Assembly: GCF_022811925.1 (NCBI RefSeq)
Contig: NZ_CP065511.1
Location: 4,837,001-4,901,000 of the forward strand
Length of the DNA stretch: 64,000 nucleotides
Source of the DNA: Cytobacillus oceanisediminis
GTDB taxonomy: Bacteria > Bacillota > Bacilli > Bacillales > Cytobacillaceae
Direction of reading: 5' to 3'
Position 1 is the stretch's first letter. Every line of letters starts with the position of its first letter. Positions 1 through 9,781 of the stretch are shown here, in pieces. The position numbers and the translations under genes were made by a program. The notes under the pieces were generated by a model. That model did no database searches and was not told where the DNA came from. It saw only the letters and a program-made list of their open reading frames with translations.

Positions 1-18
1 TAAGGAAGCTGCTTAAAT

Positions 19-1329
19 TTATAAGATAATTGCCGCCAGCCATCCAAACAGGATGAGCGGAATATTGTAGTGAAGGAATGTTGGCACACAAGTATCCCAG
101 ATGTGATTGTGCTGTCCATCTGCATTCAAGCCCGCTGTTGGACCCAGTGTGCTGTCTGACGCAGGCGAACCGGCATCTCCAAGAGCAGCGGCTGTCCCTA
201 CTAGGGCAATAGTTGCCATCGGGCTGAATCCAACCTCTAGTGCAAGCGGCACAAATATGGTTGCAATAATCGGGATGGTTGAGAATGAAGATCCAATCCC
301 CATCGTAACAAGTAAGCCGACAAGAAGCATAAGCAATGCTGCAAGTGATTTATTATTGCCGATGATTCCTGCCGCTTGTTCAACAAGGCTTTCAACATCG
401 CCTGTTTCTTTTAATACATCTGCAAATCCAAATGCAGCCAGCATAACAAATCCAATAAACGCCATCATCTTCATACCCTCTGTTAAAAGCTGATCTGCCT
501 CGTTCCATTTAATTGCACCGCTGATATAAATAACTAAAATACCTGTCAGCGCCCCAAAGATCATCGAATCCAGCTGCAGCTGTACAATGAGAGCTGCTGC
601 AATCGCAATGAGAGAAAAAATAATGCCCTTTTTGGAATAATTGCCTTTCTCCGTCTCAATTAATTCTGATGGACGATAATCCCTTTTTTTACGGTAAACA
701 AATAATGCAACTAAAAGACCAGCTGCCATACCGGCTACAGGAATAAGCATAGCCTTCGGGATGTCTGCCATTTCCACTGCCAATCCGCTATTCTCCATAT
801 TTTCTGCGAGTATTCCGTGGAATATTTGGCCAAATCCTGCAGGCAGCAAAATATACGGAGCTGTCAAACCAAATGTCAAAACAGATGCTATCAGACGGCG
901 GTCCATTTGCAGCTCATTCATAACCTTCAATAAAGGCGGAATTAAAATCGGAATAAACGCGATGTGAATCGGAATCAGATTTTGAGAAAAAATAGACATT
1001 AATAAAATGGAAAATATGATGAGTGCCTTTGATAATGCTTTCCCTCTCGATTCCCCGTCTTTCCCGACCTTTGCCAGGACCCAATCCACCAATAGATTCG
1101 GAAGTCCTGTTGCGGAAATGGCTAAGGCAAATCCGCCCAATAACGCATAACTTAATGCAACCTCCGCACTGCCGCCAAGCCCATTTGAAAAAACTTCTAT
1201 TGTTTTATCTATGCTTAATCCGCCTGCCAGCCCGCCTGCCAATGCGCCCGCCACAAGGGCAAGAACCACATTGACACGCAGAAGGCTGAGAACAAGCATG
1301 ATCAAAACTGCAAGTATAACTGCATTCAT
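19..1329 (-). CDS. yuiF: YuiF-type Na+/H+ antiporter family membrane protein
   Basis: Predicted 436-residue polytopic membrane protein of the ion transporter superfamily that contains B. subtilis YuiF; such proteins are thought to exchange Na+ or an organic substrate for H+ across the cytoplasmic membrane. The sequence is almost entirely hydrophobic segments, with Gly/Ala-rich helices near the N-terminus, a cytoplasmic basic linker near residues 210-235, and a conserved C-terminal stretch with GDAGSPASDSTLGPT, typical of this superfamily. The ATG at 1329 follows an AGAGGG ribosome site. It lies downstream of pepA on the same strand, as in B. subtilis, but about 310 bases of repeat-bearing DNA separate them. 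The substrate cannot be told from sequence. Confidence 0.85.
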   Translation of the reverse strand: MNAVILAVLIMLVLSLLRVNVVLALVAGALAGGLAGGLSIDKTIEVFSNGLGGSAEVALSYALLGGFALAISATGLPNLLVDWVLAKVGKDGESRGKALSKALIIFSILLMSIFSQNLIPIHIAFIPILIPPLLKVMNELQMDRRLIASVLTFGLTAPYILLPAGFGQIFHGILAENMENSGLAVEMADIPKAMLIPVAGMAAGLLVALFVYRKKRDYRPSELIETEKGNYSKKGIIFSLIAIAAALIVQLQLDSMIFGALTGILVIYISGAIKWNEADQLLTEGMKMMAFIGFVMLAAFGFADVLKETGDVESLVEQAAGIIGNNKSLAALLMLLVGLLVTMGIGSSFSTIPIIATIFVPLALEVGFSPMATIALVGTAAALGDAGSPASDSTLGPTAGLNADGQHNHIWDTCVPTFLHYNIPLILFGWLAAIIL

Positions 1330-1485
1330 GATGCAACCCTCTTTCTGTACTTATGTTTCATTATACTTTACTGTGCTAAATCGGTAGAGAACTAAAACAC
1401 AAGTATTAAACTATCATACTTCTACTTTTCTTGTCAATGATTTCGGGCAGATTCAGAAATGGGAGTTTGCGCCAGACGCTGTGTT

Positions 1486-1558
1486 GGCCGGTATTTTTAG
1501 GAATTAGCCGGTAAATCGAGGGTTTTGGCCGGTATTTCAGGTTAACCGGCCGGTAAAG
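1486..1558. repeat. Four-unit ~20.5-bp periodic array, core GCCGGTA
   Basis: GCCGGTA occurs at 1487, 1507, 1528 and 1549, spaced 20, 21 and 21 bases. The base run after each core alternates TTT, AAA, TTT, AAA. The array fills the gap between pepA and yuiF (1330-1643), where no gene is seen. Two other arrays in this window (13.87 and 36.75 kb) share the period and the alternation but not the core. Confidence 0.75.
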
Positions 1559-1643
1559 TTCATTTCTTACAGTTCCATTGCGAATTCAAGCTAAAAAACT
1601 GCATAAAAAAACTCCGGATCTCTCCAGAGTTCTGAATTCATCT

Positions 1644-3146
1644 TTATTTTGCTTCAAATCTTTCAACCAGCAGTGCCAATGTACGCACCATAACGCCTGT
1701 CGCGCCGTCTGGTCCAAGATCATGGCTTTTAGCTGTTGTCGCTGTACCTGCAATATCAAGATGCACCCATGGTGTGTCTTCGGCAAATTCACCGACAAAT
1801 CCTCCGCCCATAATGGCATGGCCGGCACGTCCAGGCGAATTGTTCAGATCTGCAACCTTGCTGCTTCTGATTCTTTCTTTATCTTTTTCAAAAAGAGGCA
1901 GACGCCAGATTGGTTCGCCAGCTTCATAGGATGCTTCCAGCACCTGCTCAAACCACTCTTCATTATTGGTTAATGCACCTGTTGTTTCTTCCCCCAGTGC
2001 AACAATGACACCGCCAGTCAGAGTTGCAACATCCACCAGGTAATCTGCTCCATGATGCTTTGCATATGTTACCGCATCAGCAAGAGCCAGACGCCCTTCT
2101 GCATCCGTGTTAAGGACTTCAATGGTTTTCCCGCTCATGGATGTGATGACATCATCCGGCTTAAACGCTGTTCCGCTCACCATATTATCTGTAGAAGGAA
2201 TAACAGCGACAACATTTTGTTCAGGCTTCAGTTCGCCGATGATTTCCATTGCGCCAAGCACAGCCGCTGCACCGCCCATATCTGTTTTCATCCCGACAAT
2301 GCCATCCTTCGGTTTAATGGAATAGCCTCCTGTATCAAAGGTAATTCCTTTGCCCACCAGGCCGATGACATCCTTCCATTCTTCCTTGCCCTGATATTTT
2401 ATGACAATCATCTTAGGAGGCTCTGCTGATCCCTGATTAACTGCCAAAAGAGCACCCATGCCAAGCTTAAGCATGTCCTCTTTTTCAAGGATTTCCACTT
2501 CAAATCCGTATCTCCATGCCAGTTCAGAAGAGTAATTTGCCAGGTCAGTGGCGGTCAGCATATTGCCTGGCAGATTGACTAATGTACGGGCTGAGTTCGT
2601 TCCTTTCCCGTGGGCATACCCTACTGTAAGGGAGGCTTTTACATCTTCCTCATCTGCGGCTTCACAAAAAACGGCTATACTTTCAATATCTTTTTCCGGT
2701 TCATTCGATTTCTGTTTGTAATCTTCAAACTTATAGGTGGAAAGGGCAAACGCCTCGCTGGCTGCATGGGCTGCATCAAGCGCATCTACATTTCCTCCAA
2801 TAAATGTATCAAGATAAACACCGGCATTTTGAAGCTTGGACGACTTCACTTCCTTAAATGCCCGGCCCAATGCTTCACGCAATTCTTCAAAGCTGAATTC
2901 TTTTTCTTTTCCAAGACCTACTGTTATTAATCGTTTTGCACCTATTTTTCCAAAAGTATGTATTTTTGCAATGGCTTTTTTCTTGGCAGAAATATCCCCG
3001 CTTTTCACCAGCTCTGTCAGATGGCCATCAAATTGTTCATCTGCACGGGCCAGCACACCTTCAAACCTGGCTGGTTTATCGAAGACACCAACGATCAGGC
3101 ATTCCTGTTCGGCTGAGAAGTCAATTTCTTTCTTGACTGAAAACAT
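1644..3146 (-). CDS. pepA: Leucyl aminopeptidase, M17 family
   Basis: Cytosolic dimetal aminopeptidase that removes N-terminal residues from peptides (YuiE in B. subtilis). At 500 residues it has the family's usual length. The C-terminal catalytic half carries the M17 signature NTDAEGRL near residue 348, the metal-binding lysine/aspartate region [11 protein letters not shown] near 263 and KTDMGGAA near 287, so the active site looks intact. The ATG at 3146 is preceded by a GGGGGTG ribosome site. It is transcribed towards yuiF and probably as its own unit, since the downstream gap holds a repeat array. Confidence 0.95.
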   Translation of the reverse strand: MFSVKKEIDFSAEQECLIVGVFDKPARFEGVLARADEQFDGHLTELVKSGDISAKKKAIAKIHTFGKIGAKRLITVGLGKEKEFSFEELREALGRAFKEVKSSKLQNAGVYLDTFIGGNVDALDAAHAASEAFALSTYKFEDYKQKSNEPEKDIESIAVFCEAADEEDVKASLTVGYAHGKGTNSARTLVNLPGNMLTATDLANYSSELAWRYGFEVEILEKEDMLKLGMGALLAVNQGSAEPPKMIVIKYQGKEEWKDVIGLVGKGITFDTGGYSIKPKDGIVGMKTDMGGAAAVLGAMEIIGELKPEQNVVAVIPSTDNMVSGTAFKPDDVITSMSGKTIEVLNTDAEGRLALADAVTYAKHHGADYLVDVATLTGGVIVALGEETTGALTNNEEWFEQVLEASYEAGEPIWRLPLFEKDKERIRSSKVADLNNSPGRAGHAIMGGGFVGEFAEDTPWVHLDIAGTATTAKSHDLGPDGATGVMVRTLALLVERFEAK

Positions 3147-3236
3147 TCTCGCACCCCCATAATATATTTTTCATCTTATTATATCGAAAATATTGAATTA
3201 TTTCGACTATCTAATTTTATGATGTTTCTACTTTTG

Positions 3237-3614
3237 CTAATCTTCCAAATATAGCACCAGCTGCGGCAGTTTAGGAAGAGTTTCTATCATTTCAAATGGG
3301 AGCCGATCGATATCTTCCGGAAAAATAGAGAGGCATTCTTCAATAAACCCATACACATGCTCAAGATTAATCCCCCAGTGTTCAGGCCGGTAAGACTGCA
3401 AGTATTCCTGTGCCGCCTGCATCATCAGCCTTGCTCCTTTGACATTGCCGTATTCATAATGATAGATGCTGACACTCATTTGCAGCAGACCTTTCAGAAA
3501 TAGATTGCCTTTGTCAGTCATCCACATTTCCTCAAGAAGATCATGGCATGTGTAATAGTCACCTTCATTGAAACTGACAAAAAATTCGTAGTATTCAAGA
3601 GGATAATCTTCCAT
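3237..3614 (-). CDS. DUF309 domain protein
   Basis: 125-residue protein of the DUF309 family, small helical cytosolic proteins of unknown function. The diagnostic motif is seen near residues 24-42: HDLLEEMW, then GLLQMSVSIYHYEYGN. This conserved His/Glu/Trp arrangement is the family hallmark. The ATG at 3614 has GGGGTG seven bases upstream. It lies just upstream of pepA on the same strand (90-base gap), so the two may be cotranscribed. No catalytic role is established. Confidence 0.8.
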   Translation of the reverse strand: MEDYPLEYYEFFVSFNEGDYYTCHDLLEEMWMTDKGNLFLKGLLQMSVSIYHYEYGNVKGARLMMQAAQEYLQSYRPEHWGINLEHVYGFIEECLSIFPEDIDRLPFEMIETLPKLPQLVLYLED

Positions 3615-3748
3615 GAAATCACCCCATGTTCAGGACTTCCTATCAATTTCATTTTAACAAAAAGGATAGAGATTATCCTATATATACAATCCTTAAGTAT
3701 ATTCTTTAATTATTGGGTAAAGAAAATAGAGACAGAAAGGAGAATGTT

Positions 3749-4413
3749 ATGGATCCTCTATTATTTACCGCCTTTGCAGCAGGATATATCCTGCTGTTTT
3801 TCTGGGCGCTAAGCGCTGTAAAAGACAGCGGCCCCATTAGTGCTGCTTTCCTGCTTCCTGTTCTTCTCGGATTAATTTACGATAACGGAATTCTGGCTGC
3901 TGGCCGTTTTATCGGGGAGGGCAATACTTTAAAGCATCTGAATTATGCCCGTTTTGGATTCACGCCTTTTTCACGCCACTGCTTGTCCTTTACTCCTGGA
4001 ATACTTTAAAACAAGCAGATTTAGAATCGGCCAAAACAGGCACATTTAAATGGATTGCCTATTTGCTTACTGCAGGATTAATTATTCTGGAACTTACTGC
4101 TGAGGTATTCGGACTTAAACTGGAAGCAAAGTGGGAATATGGTGTTCTTAGCTATTCAAATACAGAGACGCAGGGTGGCCCTCCCATTATGGTGCTGATT
4201 GTATCTGCTGTGCTGCTTGCGGCATCTGTTGTTATTTGGCGCAAACAGGGCTGGTTCTGTTTTTTTGCCGGATCTGTATTGATGATTATCGGAAGCGCCA
4301 TTGATATTCCAATTGAAAGTGCAGCTGCCGTGAATGCCTTTGAATGGCTTCTTTTGTTTTCACTGACAGCAACAGCTTATTTTCAAAAAAAGCATCGATT
4401 AACAAAAACTTAA
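3749..4413 (+). pseudogene. Frameshifted integral membrane protein of about 220 residues
   Basis: The ATG at 3749 follows a clear AGAAAGGAG site and opens a hydrophobic protein, but the frame fails near residue 70. At 3952-3955 there is a run of four T; one extra T would restore reading ARFWIHAFFTPLLVLYSWN and join it to the downstream frame, which runs without a stop to 4413 and encodes at least five more membrane segments ending in a basic tail. The upstream frame instead runs to a stop at 4009. I do not recognise the family. The cause is either a real one-base deletion or a homopolymer sequencing error; no other damage is visible, which favours recent or artefactual loss. Confidence 0.75.
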
Positions 4414-4539
4414 AATAGATCAGCTTGCAGGAAGGAACAATCTGTTGGAGAATATTAGTTAGTATAGCTTTCGACGTTCCCGAAACTGCATATTTGAAGC
4501 TGCAAGGGGAGTATCATACAACTTAGGAGGTGGTCTCAT

Positions 4540-5016
4540 ATGGAATTATTGACAAATTTTCCTTTATGGTCTGCTTTGGCAGCCATCTTCTTTGCCCAAT
4601 TTGTAAAAGTGCCCATTCAATTTATTGCCACCCGAAAAGTGGATTGGTCCCTTTTGACAAGTACAGGCGGAATGCCAAGCTCACACTCAGCAGCAGTAAC
4701 TGCCCTTTCAACCGGAGTGGCACTAGAGACTGGAATAGACTCCGCTGTATTCGCTGTCTCAGCAGTATTTGCCATTATCACGATGTTTGATGCTACAGGA
4801 GTGCGACGTCAGGCTGGGGAACAGGCAATTGTATTAAACCAGCTTGTTGCCGACTTCAATAAATTTGTTGAAGAAGCAAAGACATGGCAGAAGAAAGAAG
4901 AACAAGAAAAACAGAAAGAATTGAAGGAGCTGCTGGGCCATAAGCCGATAGAAGTTCTATTTGGCGGCCTGACTGGAATCCTATTAACTTTAGGACTTCA
5001 TTATTTATTTTCCTGA
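4540..5016 (+). CDS. yuiD: Divergent PAP2 family protein YuiD
   Basis: 158-residue membrane protein of the YuiD family (DUF212), distantly related to PAP2 acid phosphatases/haloperoxidases. The motif GGMPSSHSA near residue 45 and VRRQAGEQA near residue 88 match the family's phosphatase-like residues. An acidic/basic helical stretch near 113-137 and a final membrane segment complete it. The ATG at 4540 has an excellent AGGAGGTGG site. The 126 bases upstream hold no other gene. It sits in its B. subtilis neighbourhood; the physiological substrate is unknown. Confidence 0.85.
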   Translation: MELLTNFPLWSALAAIFFAQFVKVPIQFIATRKVDWSLLTSTGGMPSSHSAAVTALSTGVALETGIDSAVFAVSAVFAIITMFDATGVRRQAGEQAIVLNQLVADFNKFVEEAKTWQKKEEQEKQKELKELLGHKPIEVLFGGLTGILLTLGLHYLFS

Positions 5017-5031
5017 AGGTTGTGATTTGAA

Positions 5032-5817
5032 GTGAAAATCCTTTCCTTATGCCCAAGCAATACGGAATTAGTGGAATACTTGGGTTTTACTGATATGCTC
5101 GCGGGGGTGGATGATTATTCGGATTGGCCCGGCCAAATCTCCAAGCTGCCCCGGCTTGGCCCTGACTTGTCTATTAATATGGACAAAGTGGAGGAAATGA
5201 AGCCTGATCTTGTGCTGGCATCCCTTAGTGTACCCGGCATGGAAAAGAATGTAGCAGAGCTAGAAAAAAGGCAGATTCCCCACATTGTTTTAAATCCTCA
5301 AAGCCTGGCAGATATTGAACAGGACCTGGTTTTTGCTGCTGAAAAAATCGGGAAGCCTGAAAGAGGCATTTTGGCTGCTAAAGAGTTTGCGGGAAAAATA
5401 GAGGAACTTAAGCTCATCTCAAGCAGGATTGAAAAAAAAACCAGCCTCTATTGGGAATGGTGGCCCAAGCCCGTATTTACACCCGGCAAGGTCAATTGGC
5501 TGACGGAAATCAGTGAAATTGCCGGTGGAATGAATTTATTCAGGGATGTTGAGCTTGCAAGTGTCCAGACTGATTGGGATGATGTCCTGAATCGGCAGCC
5601 GGATTATATCTGTCTCGCCTGGGTCGGTGTCAGAAGAGAAAAGGTAAAGGCGGAAATTGTCCTGAAACGTCCAGGCTGGAGTGAAATGGAAGCTGTTAAG
5701 CAGAACAGAATCCTGGTTCTGGAAGAAGAACTTTTTTGCAGGCCTTCACCACGGCTAATTGAAGGAGCCATAAAATTAGCTAAAAAGATCCACCCGCAGG
5801 CATTTTCTATGTTATAA
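5032..5817 (+). CDS. BtuF-like cobalamin-binding fold protein without signal peptide
   Basis: 261-residue protein with the periplasmic-binding fold of BtuF/FecCD-associated solute receptors: an N-terminal MKILSLCPSNTEL strand-loop, LPRLGPDLSINMDKVEEMKPDLVLA near residues 40-65, and a C-terminal lobe ending in a helix. Unlike exported receptors it has no signal peptide or lipobox, so it is likely cytosolic, as in the COG0614-type orphan group. GTG at 5032 is the start, 16 bases after yuiD with a GAAGG site, so the two genes are probably cotranscribed. No permease or ATPase genes are nearby. The ligand is unproven. Confidence 0.75.
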   Translation: MKILSLCPSNTELVEYLGFTDMLAGVDDYSDWPGQISKLPRLGPDLSINMDKVEEMKPDLVLASLSVPGMEKNVAELEKRQIPHIVLNPQSLADIEQDLVFAAEKIGKPERGILAAKEFAGKIEELKLISSRIEKKTSLYWEWWPKPVFTPGKVNWLTEISEIAGGMNLFRDVELASVQTDWDDVLNRQPDYICLAWVGVRREKVKAEIVLKRPGWSEMEAVKQNRILVLEEELFCRPSPRLIEGAIKLAKKIHPQAFSML

Positions 5818-5826
5818 AAATAAAAA

Positions 5827-5859
5827 GGCAAATCCGATTATTTTCGCGGATTTGCCTGC
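5827..5859. terminator. Bidirectional hairpin terminator
   Basis: GGCAAATCCG pairs with CGGATTTGCC across a short loop, between convergent genes (the BtuF-like gene and yuiC). A-rich sequence lies on the left arm. Confidence 0.7.
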
Positions 5860-5867
5860 ATTCCGAA

Positions 5868-6584
5868 TTATTTTTTCTCAGATTTAATATATTGCTGTCT
5901 AAAAACCTGCATGGATTCATTTTCATTCAGTAATTTTAATTCTTCTTCCGTCAGGGTTCCATCGCCCATTTCAACGATGTAAACATCGAGCGTTTTCTTT
6001 CCCCAGTTATTATAAACATCATCTACTGTTTCATAATAAAGGTCCAATTTATTCCCTTTAATGGCGCCGCCTTTATCTGCTACAACACCATATCCATAAT
6101 CAGGGATAAACAAAATCGTTCCAATCGGAAAAACATTCAAATCTGCTGCGACTGTAGAGTATAAATCTCTTTTTACTTTAACGCCTGAGTATGTAATGCC
6201 AAAGGACGGATGATCCGGATTTTTGCCTGTCGACTCGTAAAATGCCGTATATCCAGTAGCTATTACTTGTTGTTTCTGATACTGCGACCAGTCAATCGAT
6301 TCTTCCAGTGTCGGCGGCTGTTCACTTGCCACAGCTTCACTCGCAGAAATCTTAGGCTCCAGACTCACTGCCTGCTTTAAAAACTTAAATGCTACGCCAA
6401 CCGATTTTAATGTATGGTCAAACTTTGAATTTCCATCCTCGTCAGCTTGTTCAGCATCACTTTGATGCAGCTGAACAATTGATCGTGCTTCCACTCCGGA
6501 AATCGAATGGAAAGTTGTCAATAACGCGCCTATAAATAAGGCTGACATTACCGAACGTTTCATCCATATTTTTAATTTGCTCAT
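5868..6584 (-). CDS. yuiC: YuiC-like 3D-domain cell-wall protein
   Basis: 238-residue exported protein of the stationary-phase secreted 3D-domain family; B. subtilis YuiC is a peptidoglycan-cleaving member related to resuscitation-promoting factors. An N-terminal signal or anchor segment spans residues 10-30. A low-complexity linker follows, and the 3D domain lies at about 108-205, with three conserved aspartates in [15 protein letters not shown] and [16 protein letters not shown]. The ATG at 6584 has a GGGAGGAG site. About 190 bases without a gene separate it from yuiB upstream. It probably acts outside the membrane on the wall. Confidence 0.85.
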   Translation of the reverse strand: MSKLKIWMKRSVMSALFIGALLTTFHSISGVEARSIVQLHQSDAEQADEDGNSKFDHTLKSVGVAFKFLKQAVSLEPKISASEAVASEQPPTLEESIDWSQYQKQQVIATGYTAFYESTGKNPDHPSFGITYSGVKVKRDLYSTVAADLNVFPIGTILFIPDYGYGVVADKGGAIKGNKLDLYYETVDDVYNNWGKKTLDVYIVEMGDGTLTEEELKLLNENESMQVFRQQYIKSEKK

Positions 6585-6777
6585 CTATTACACTCCTCCC
6601 AAAGTTATTCATTTCCCATCTTCGAGAGAAATATTCATAACTTATGGGAGCGGAAGCCTCCGAGCATCCATTTTCAGAAAGGCTAAAGCCAGTAATACCA
6701 TAGGCTTGGGCGATTTGATCACACTAATCAAAAAAAAATAAAAAATCCCTGCCGTCAGCAGAGATTTCATAACAAAT

Positions 6778-7101
6778 TTAAAACATCCGATATCCTTTTT
6801 TACGGAGCAGCCTAATCGTAATTCCGGCAACGATGGCGCCTGCCATTCCACTGCTTAATATGAGGATGTCAGCCAGAGCGAGGCTGGACAATTCAACACC
6901 AAGACTGGAAAACGATTCCCCCGGGTTTTGAAAATATTCAATAAAACGAACTTTATCGATGATAAAGATGGCGATAATAGGATAAATAATGGCCATGATC
7001 CAAGACATTCTTAACAGCATATTTAATATAAAACCTATCCCAAAAAACAGCACAAAAAATAGAAGCATCGAAATAGGCAAAACGAAAATCGTCATTTGCA
7101 T
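6778..7101 (-). CDS. yuiB: YuiB family membrane protein
   Basis: 107-residue protein with three hydrophobic segments: residues 8-33, 34-48, and a C-terminal helix near 80-97, followed by a basic RLLRKKGYRMF tail. It matches the small YuiB family of Bacillaceae by composition and position between yuiC and yuiA. The ATG at 7101 has a GGGAGGAA site. Function is unknown. Bases 6585-6777 downstream hold no gene. Confidence 0.8.
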   Translation of the reverse strand: MQMTIFVLPISMLLFFVLFFGIGFILNMLLRMSWIMAIIYPIIAIFIIDKVRFIEYFQNPGESFSSLGVELSSLALADILILSSGMAGAIVAGITIRLLRKKGYRMF

Positions 7102-7167
7102 GAACTTGTTTCCTCCCTTAGCACATCAATATTTAGTGTACTTTAATGTGGATTGGGGAGTCAACAA

Positions 7168-7260
7168 GAAAAGCGGAAGCGCCTTGCCCATCCCCCGGAC
7201 ACCTCGAGGGGGTAGGCTGCTTGTGCTAGACAGTTAGCTAATTTCAGAATTTATACATTC
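7168..7260 (+). repeat. Dispersed GC-rich repeat, copy 1 (internally deleted)
   Basis: Begins AAAAGCGGAAGCGCCTTG and ends GCTAGACAGTTA, with an internal hairpin CCCCCGG...CGAGGGGG. Its 3' flank TTCAGAATTTATACATTC is also found after the 28-kb copy, so the shared unit extends beyond the obvious end. It separates yuiB from yuiA. Confidence 0.75.
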
Positions 7261-7272
7261 TCTTTTGAAAAG

Positions 7273-7299
7273 AAAAACTTCGCATTCCGCGAAGTTTTT
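7273..7299. terminator. Terminator downstream of yuiA
   Basis: Perfect AAAAACTTCGC / GCGAAGTTTTT stem with a five-base loop. The A- and T-runs at both ends make it usable in either direction. Confidence 0.75.
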
Positions 7300-7302
7300 G
7301 GT

Positions 7303-7428
7303 TTATTCCTTTTTCTTTCCTGTACCTCCGCAGCAGCTGCAGGTTTCAGATCCACCTAACAATAATTGGAAATACCCTTTCCCTGAACAATACATACACT
7401 CTTTATTTTCATAATTCTTAGCTGTCAT
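7303..7428 (-). CDS. yuiA: YuiA-like zinc-finger miniprotein
   Basis: 41-residue protein with two DnaJ-like zinc-binding motifs, CMYCSGKG and CSCCGGTG, separated by a short hydrophobic spacer; this matches YuiA. The start is taken as the ATG at 7428 because AAAGGAG ends nine bases before it. The in-frame ATG at 7437 touches the ribosome site, and more upstream codons have none. It probably binds one zinc ion; its partner is unknown. Confidence 0.75.
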   Translation of the reverse strand: MTAKNYENKECMYCSGKGYFQLLLGGSETCSCCGGTGKKKE

Positions 7429-7587
7429 TTCATTCATCTCCTTTGAATTTTGTAACTGAATTTTCTGATAATATATCAAGGATATGAATAAATGAAAAGC
7501 TCCATATTTCATGAAAAACTATCGTTGGAAACGCATACAAGCATTGTTTGCTTCTATTTTCTCGTTCTATCTCTAAATTTCAGAAAA

Positions 7588-8079
7588 TTATAAAAATAGT
7601 TTATATGCTGTGTATCCGAAAGTATCTCCCGGATTAATGCCATTAATCAAAGGCTTTGTAGAGGAATCAGAAGAATCTAATATGTATTTTAAAAGAACTG
7701 ATCCATCCGGGTCATTAGCCAGCTCTTTCGGATCACGATACTGCACGTCAAAAAGTTCACTTTCCTGAACTTTTAATGATTGTCCAGGCTCTGCTTCAAG
7801 CAAAAACAAAACCATATTATCGCTGACTTCCCCTTTGATAACACCTGTACGCAATCCAAGCAAGCCTTTCACTGAACATTTGATTCCCGTCTCTTCTTCT
7901 ACTTCACGCACTGCAGCTTCATCAGCAGTTTCGCCTGGTTCCACAAACCCTGCAGGCAGAGACCATTTGCCTTTAAGGCCTCCGTATTTCTTTTTAACGA
8001 CAAGCCAGTTGCCTTCTGGGGAAATAACAAGCCCAGAAACCGCAAGCCAGACTTTTCCCCTTTTATGTTCGACTCCCAT
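7588..8079 (-). CDS. Nudix hydrolase
   Basis: 163-residue Nudix-fold pyrophosphohydrolase. The Nudix box is complete near residues 39-61 (GFVEPGETADEAAVREVEEETGI), with the REVEEE metal-binding glutamates intact, and is preceded by the usual LPAG strand. The ATG at 8079 is chosen because AAAGGGGG lies eight bases upstream; an upstream in-frame ATG at 8124 has no good site. The substrate (nucleotide, ADP-ribose or another X-linked diphosphate) cannot be assigned from the motif. It lies between yuiA and yumB on the same strand. Confidence 0.85.
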   Translation of the reverse strand: MGVEHKRGKVWLAVSGLVISPEGNWLVVKKKYGGLKGKWSLPAGFVEPGETADEAAVREVEEETGIKCSVKGLLGLRTGVIKGEVSDNMVLFLLEAEPGQSLKVQESELFDVQYRDPKELANDPDGSVLLKYILDSSDSSTKPLINGINPGDTFGYTAYKLFL

Positions 8080-8179
8080 CCGAAAACCCCCTTTTACATA
8101 AATTCTACCACGAAAAATCTCCATTAAAATAGGGACAGACTATAGAGTCCATCCCCTTATATAAATGATAGCTGATTTA

Positions 8180-9397
8180 TTAAAGAACGTTGAATTTACC
8201 TTTTTTCAATACAAGTGATGGTCCCCCAACCATGTAAAGAGCACGGTTATCGATCATCTTCTTCATGAATGAAGCTTTAGTACCAACCATTTTCTTGCCG
8301 AATGCAACACCGATCGCATCGTGTTCACCAAGAGAACAAACAGTACCTTTAATATCTGGAGTAAATGTTTCAAGTTCAGTTTTATTGCGGATTAATGCAG
8401 TAATGTTTCTTGCACATACTTCACCCTGCTGCATAGCAATTTGTGCAGTAGGAGGGTATGGACGGTTAATTTCTTCATTGATGATTAATGAGCAGTCGCC
8501 GATGATAAACAGATTATCATGGCCAGGAGCACGCAAATCAGGCTGAACTTTTACACGGCCGCGCATTGCTTCGATGCCGGAATTTTCAATAATAGAATTT
8601 CCGCGCACACCTGCAGCCCAGACAACAGTTGCAGCTTTGATTTCTTCTACTTCATCTTCGCCCTTACCAACGATGATGCCTTCAGGCGTAGCTTCCTTAA
8701 TAGCTGTTCCAATCATGAATTGTACGCCTTTTTTCTCCAGGTGAGATACAGCGTAATTAACAAGCTCAGGATCGAAGCCAGGAAGAACCATTGGCGCTGC
8801 TTCCACGCAAATGATTTTCACTTTGTGGTAGTCTACATCGTACTCTTTGCAAAGCTCAGGAACACGGTTTGCCAATTCTCCAAGGAATTCAATGCCCGTG
8901 AAGCCTGCACCGCCGACAACTATTGTAAGGCGCTCGTCTTTTTTCTCGGCGTCTGTATTGTAAGTAGCAAATTGATATTCAATATGCTCACGGATCTGAC
9001 GCGCAGCATTTACATTGACAATAGAAAATGCATGTTCCTTAAGTCCTTTAATACCGAATGTTTCCGGCTCGGCTCCAAGAGAAACAACTAGATAATCATA
9101 GTCAATTTCGCCATTTTCCAAAATGACTTTCTTATCTTCTGTTTTAATTTCAAGAGCAGTTCCCTGAACGAATTCAACTTTGTTGCGGTCAATAACATCT
9201 TTTATATCATAGCGTACACGATCGTGATGAAGTGTTCCGGCTGATGCTTCATGCAGCCATGTTGTTTCATAATGGTAGTCATTCTTGTTCACTAAAACGA
9301 TTTCCGCTTCGTTAGTTCCTACAGATTTCTGCAAACGGGTTGCAACCATCAAACCGCCGTAGCCTGCACCGAGGATAACAATCTTTGGCTTTCTCAA
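8180..9397 (-). CDS. yumB: Type II NADH dehydrogenase-like FAD oxidoreductase YumB
   Basis: About 405-residue flavoprotein of the non-proton-pumping NADH:quinone oxidoreductase family. The N-terminal FAD motif [10 protein letters not shown], the second dinucleotide (NADH) motif [16 protein letters not shown] near residues 160-175, and the C-terminal FAD-contact block FIIGDCSLI near 295 are all present. TTG at 9397 is taken as start (product LRKPKIV..., matching the usual family start); AAGGTGG lies about 11 bases upstream, while the GTG codons further up crowd that site. It is divergent from yumC across a 384-base AT-rich region (9398-9781) that holds promoters but no gene. Confidence 0.85.
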   Translation of the reverse strand: MRKPKIVILGAGYGGLMVATRLQKSVGTNEAEIVLVNKNDYHYETTWLHEASAGTLHHDRVRYDIKDVIDRNKVEFVQGTALEIKTEDKKVILENGEIDYDYLVVSLGAEPETFGIKGLKEHAFSIVNVNAARQIREHIEYQFATYNTDAEKKDERLTIVVGGAGFTGIEFLGELANRVPELCKEYDVDYHKVKIICVEAAPMVLPGFDPELVNYAVSHLEKKGVQFMIGTAIKEATPEGIIVGKGEDEVEEIKAATVVWAAGVRGNSIIENSGIEAMRGRVKVQPDLRAPGHDNLFIIGDCSLIINEEINRPYPPTAQIAMQQGEVCARNITALIRNKTELETFTPDIKGTVCSLGEHDAIGVAFGKKMVGTKASFMKKMIDNRALYMVGGPSLVLKKGKFNVL

Positions 9398-9781
9398 GTG
9401 TATCACTTCCACCTTTTTTAAGTATTTTCTAATGTTTTCTTATCTTCCACTGCTTTATATTTTTTATAGCAAAAAACATAAAAAAACTTTGTGATGTTAT
9501 TCACGAATCAGTTCAAAAAAACTCAATAAAATTGTCATAAAATATTAACATTATTCCTCCATTACATCTTATTCTACTTCATATAGTTTTTCAAGCCTAA
9601 AAAAATAGACGAAAAACTTAAAAATCTCAGGATAACTTAAAAGAATATACGTGTTTTTAATTCAGGGTTTTCATTTGAAATCTTCCAATTATTCATAATA
9701 TTTACCTCGATTGATGAGGTTTTAAACGATTTATGTTAGAATAAAGAGTGGAATTTCAATACATACGTGGGGGGATATTGC

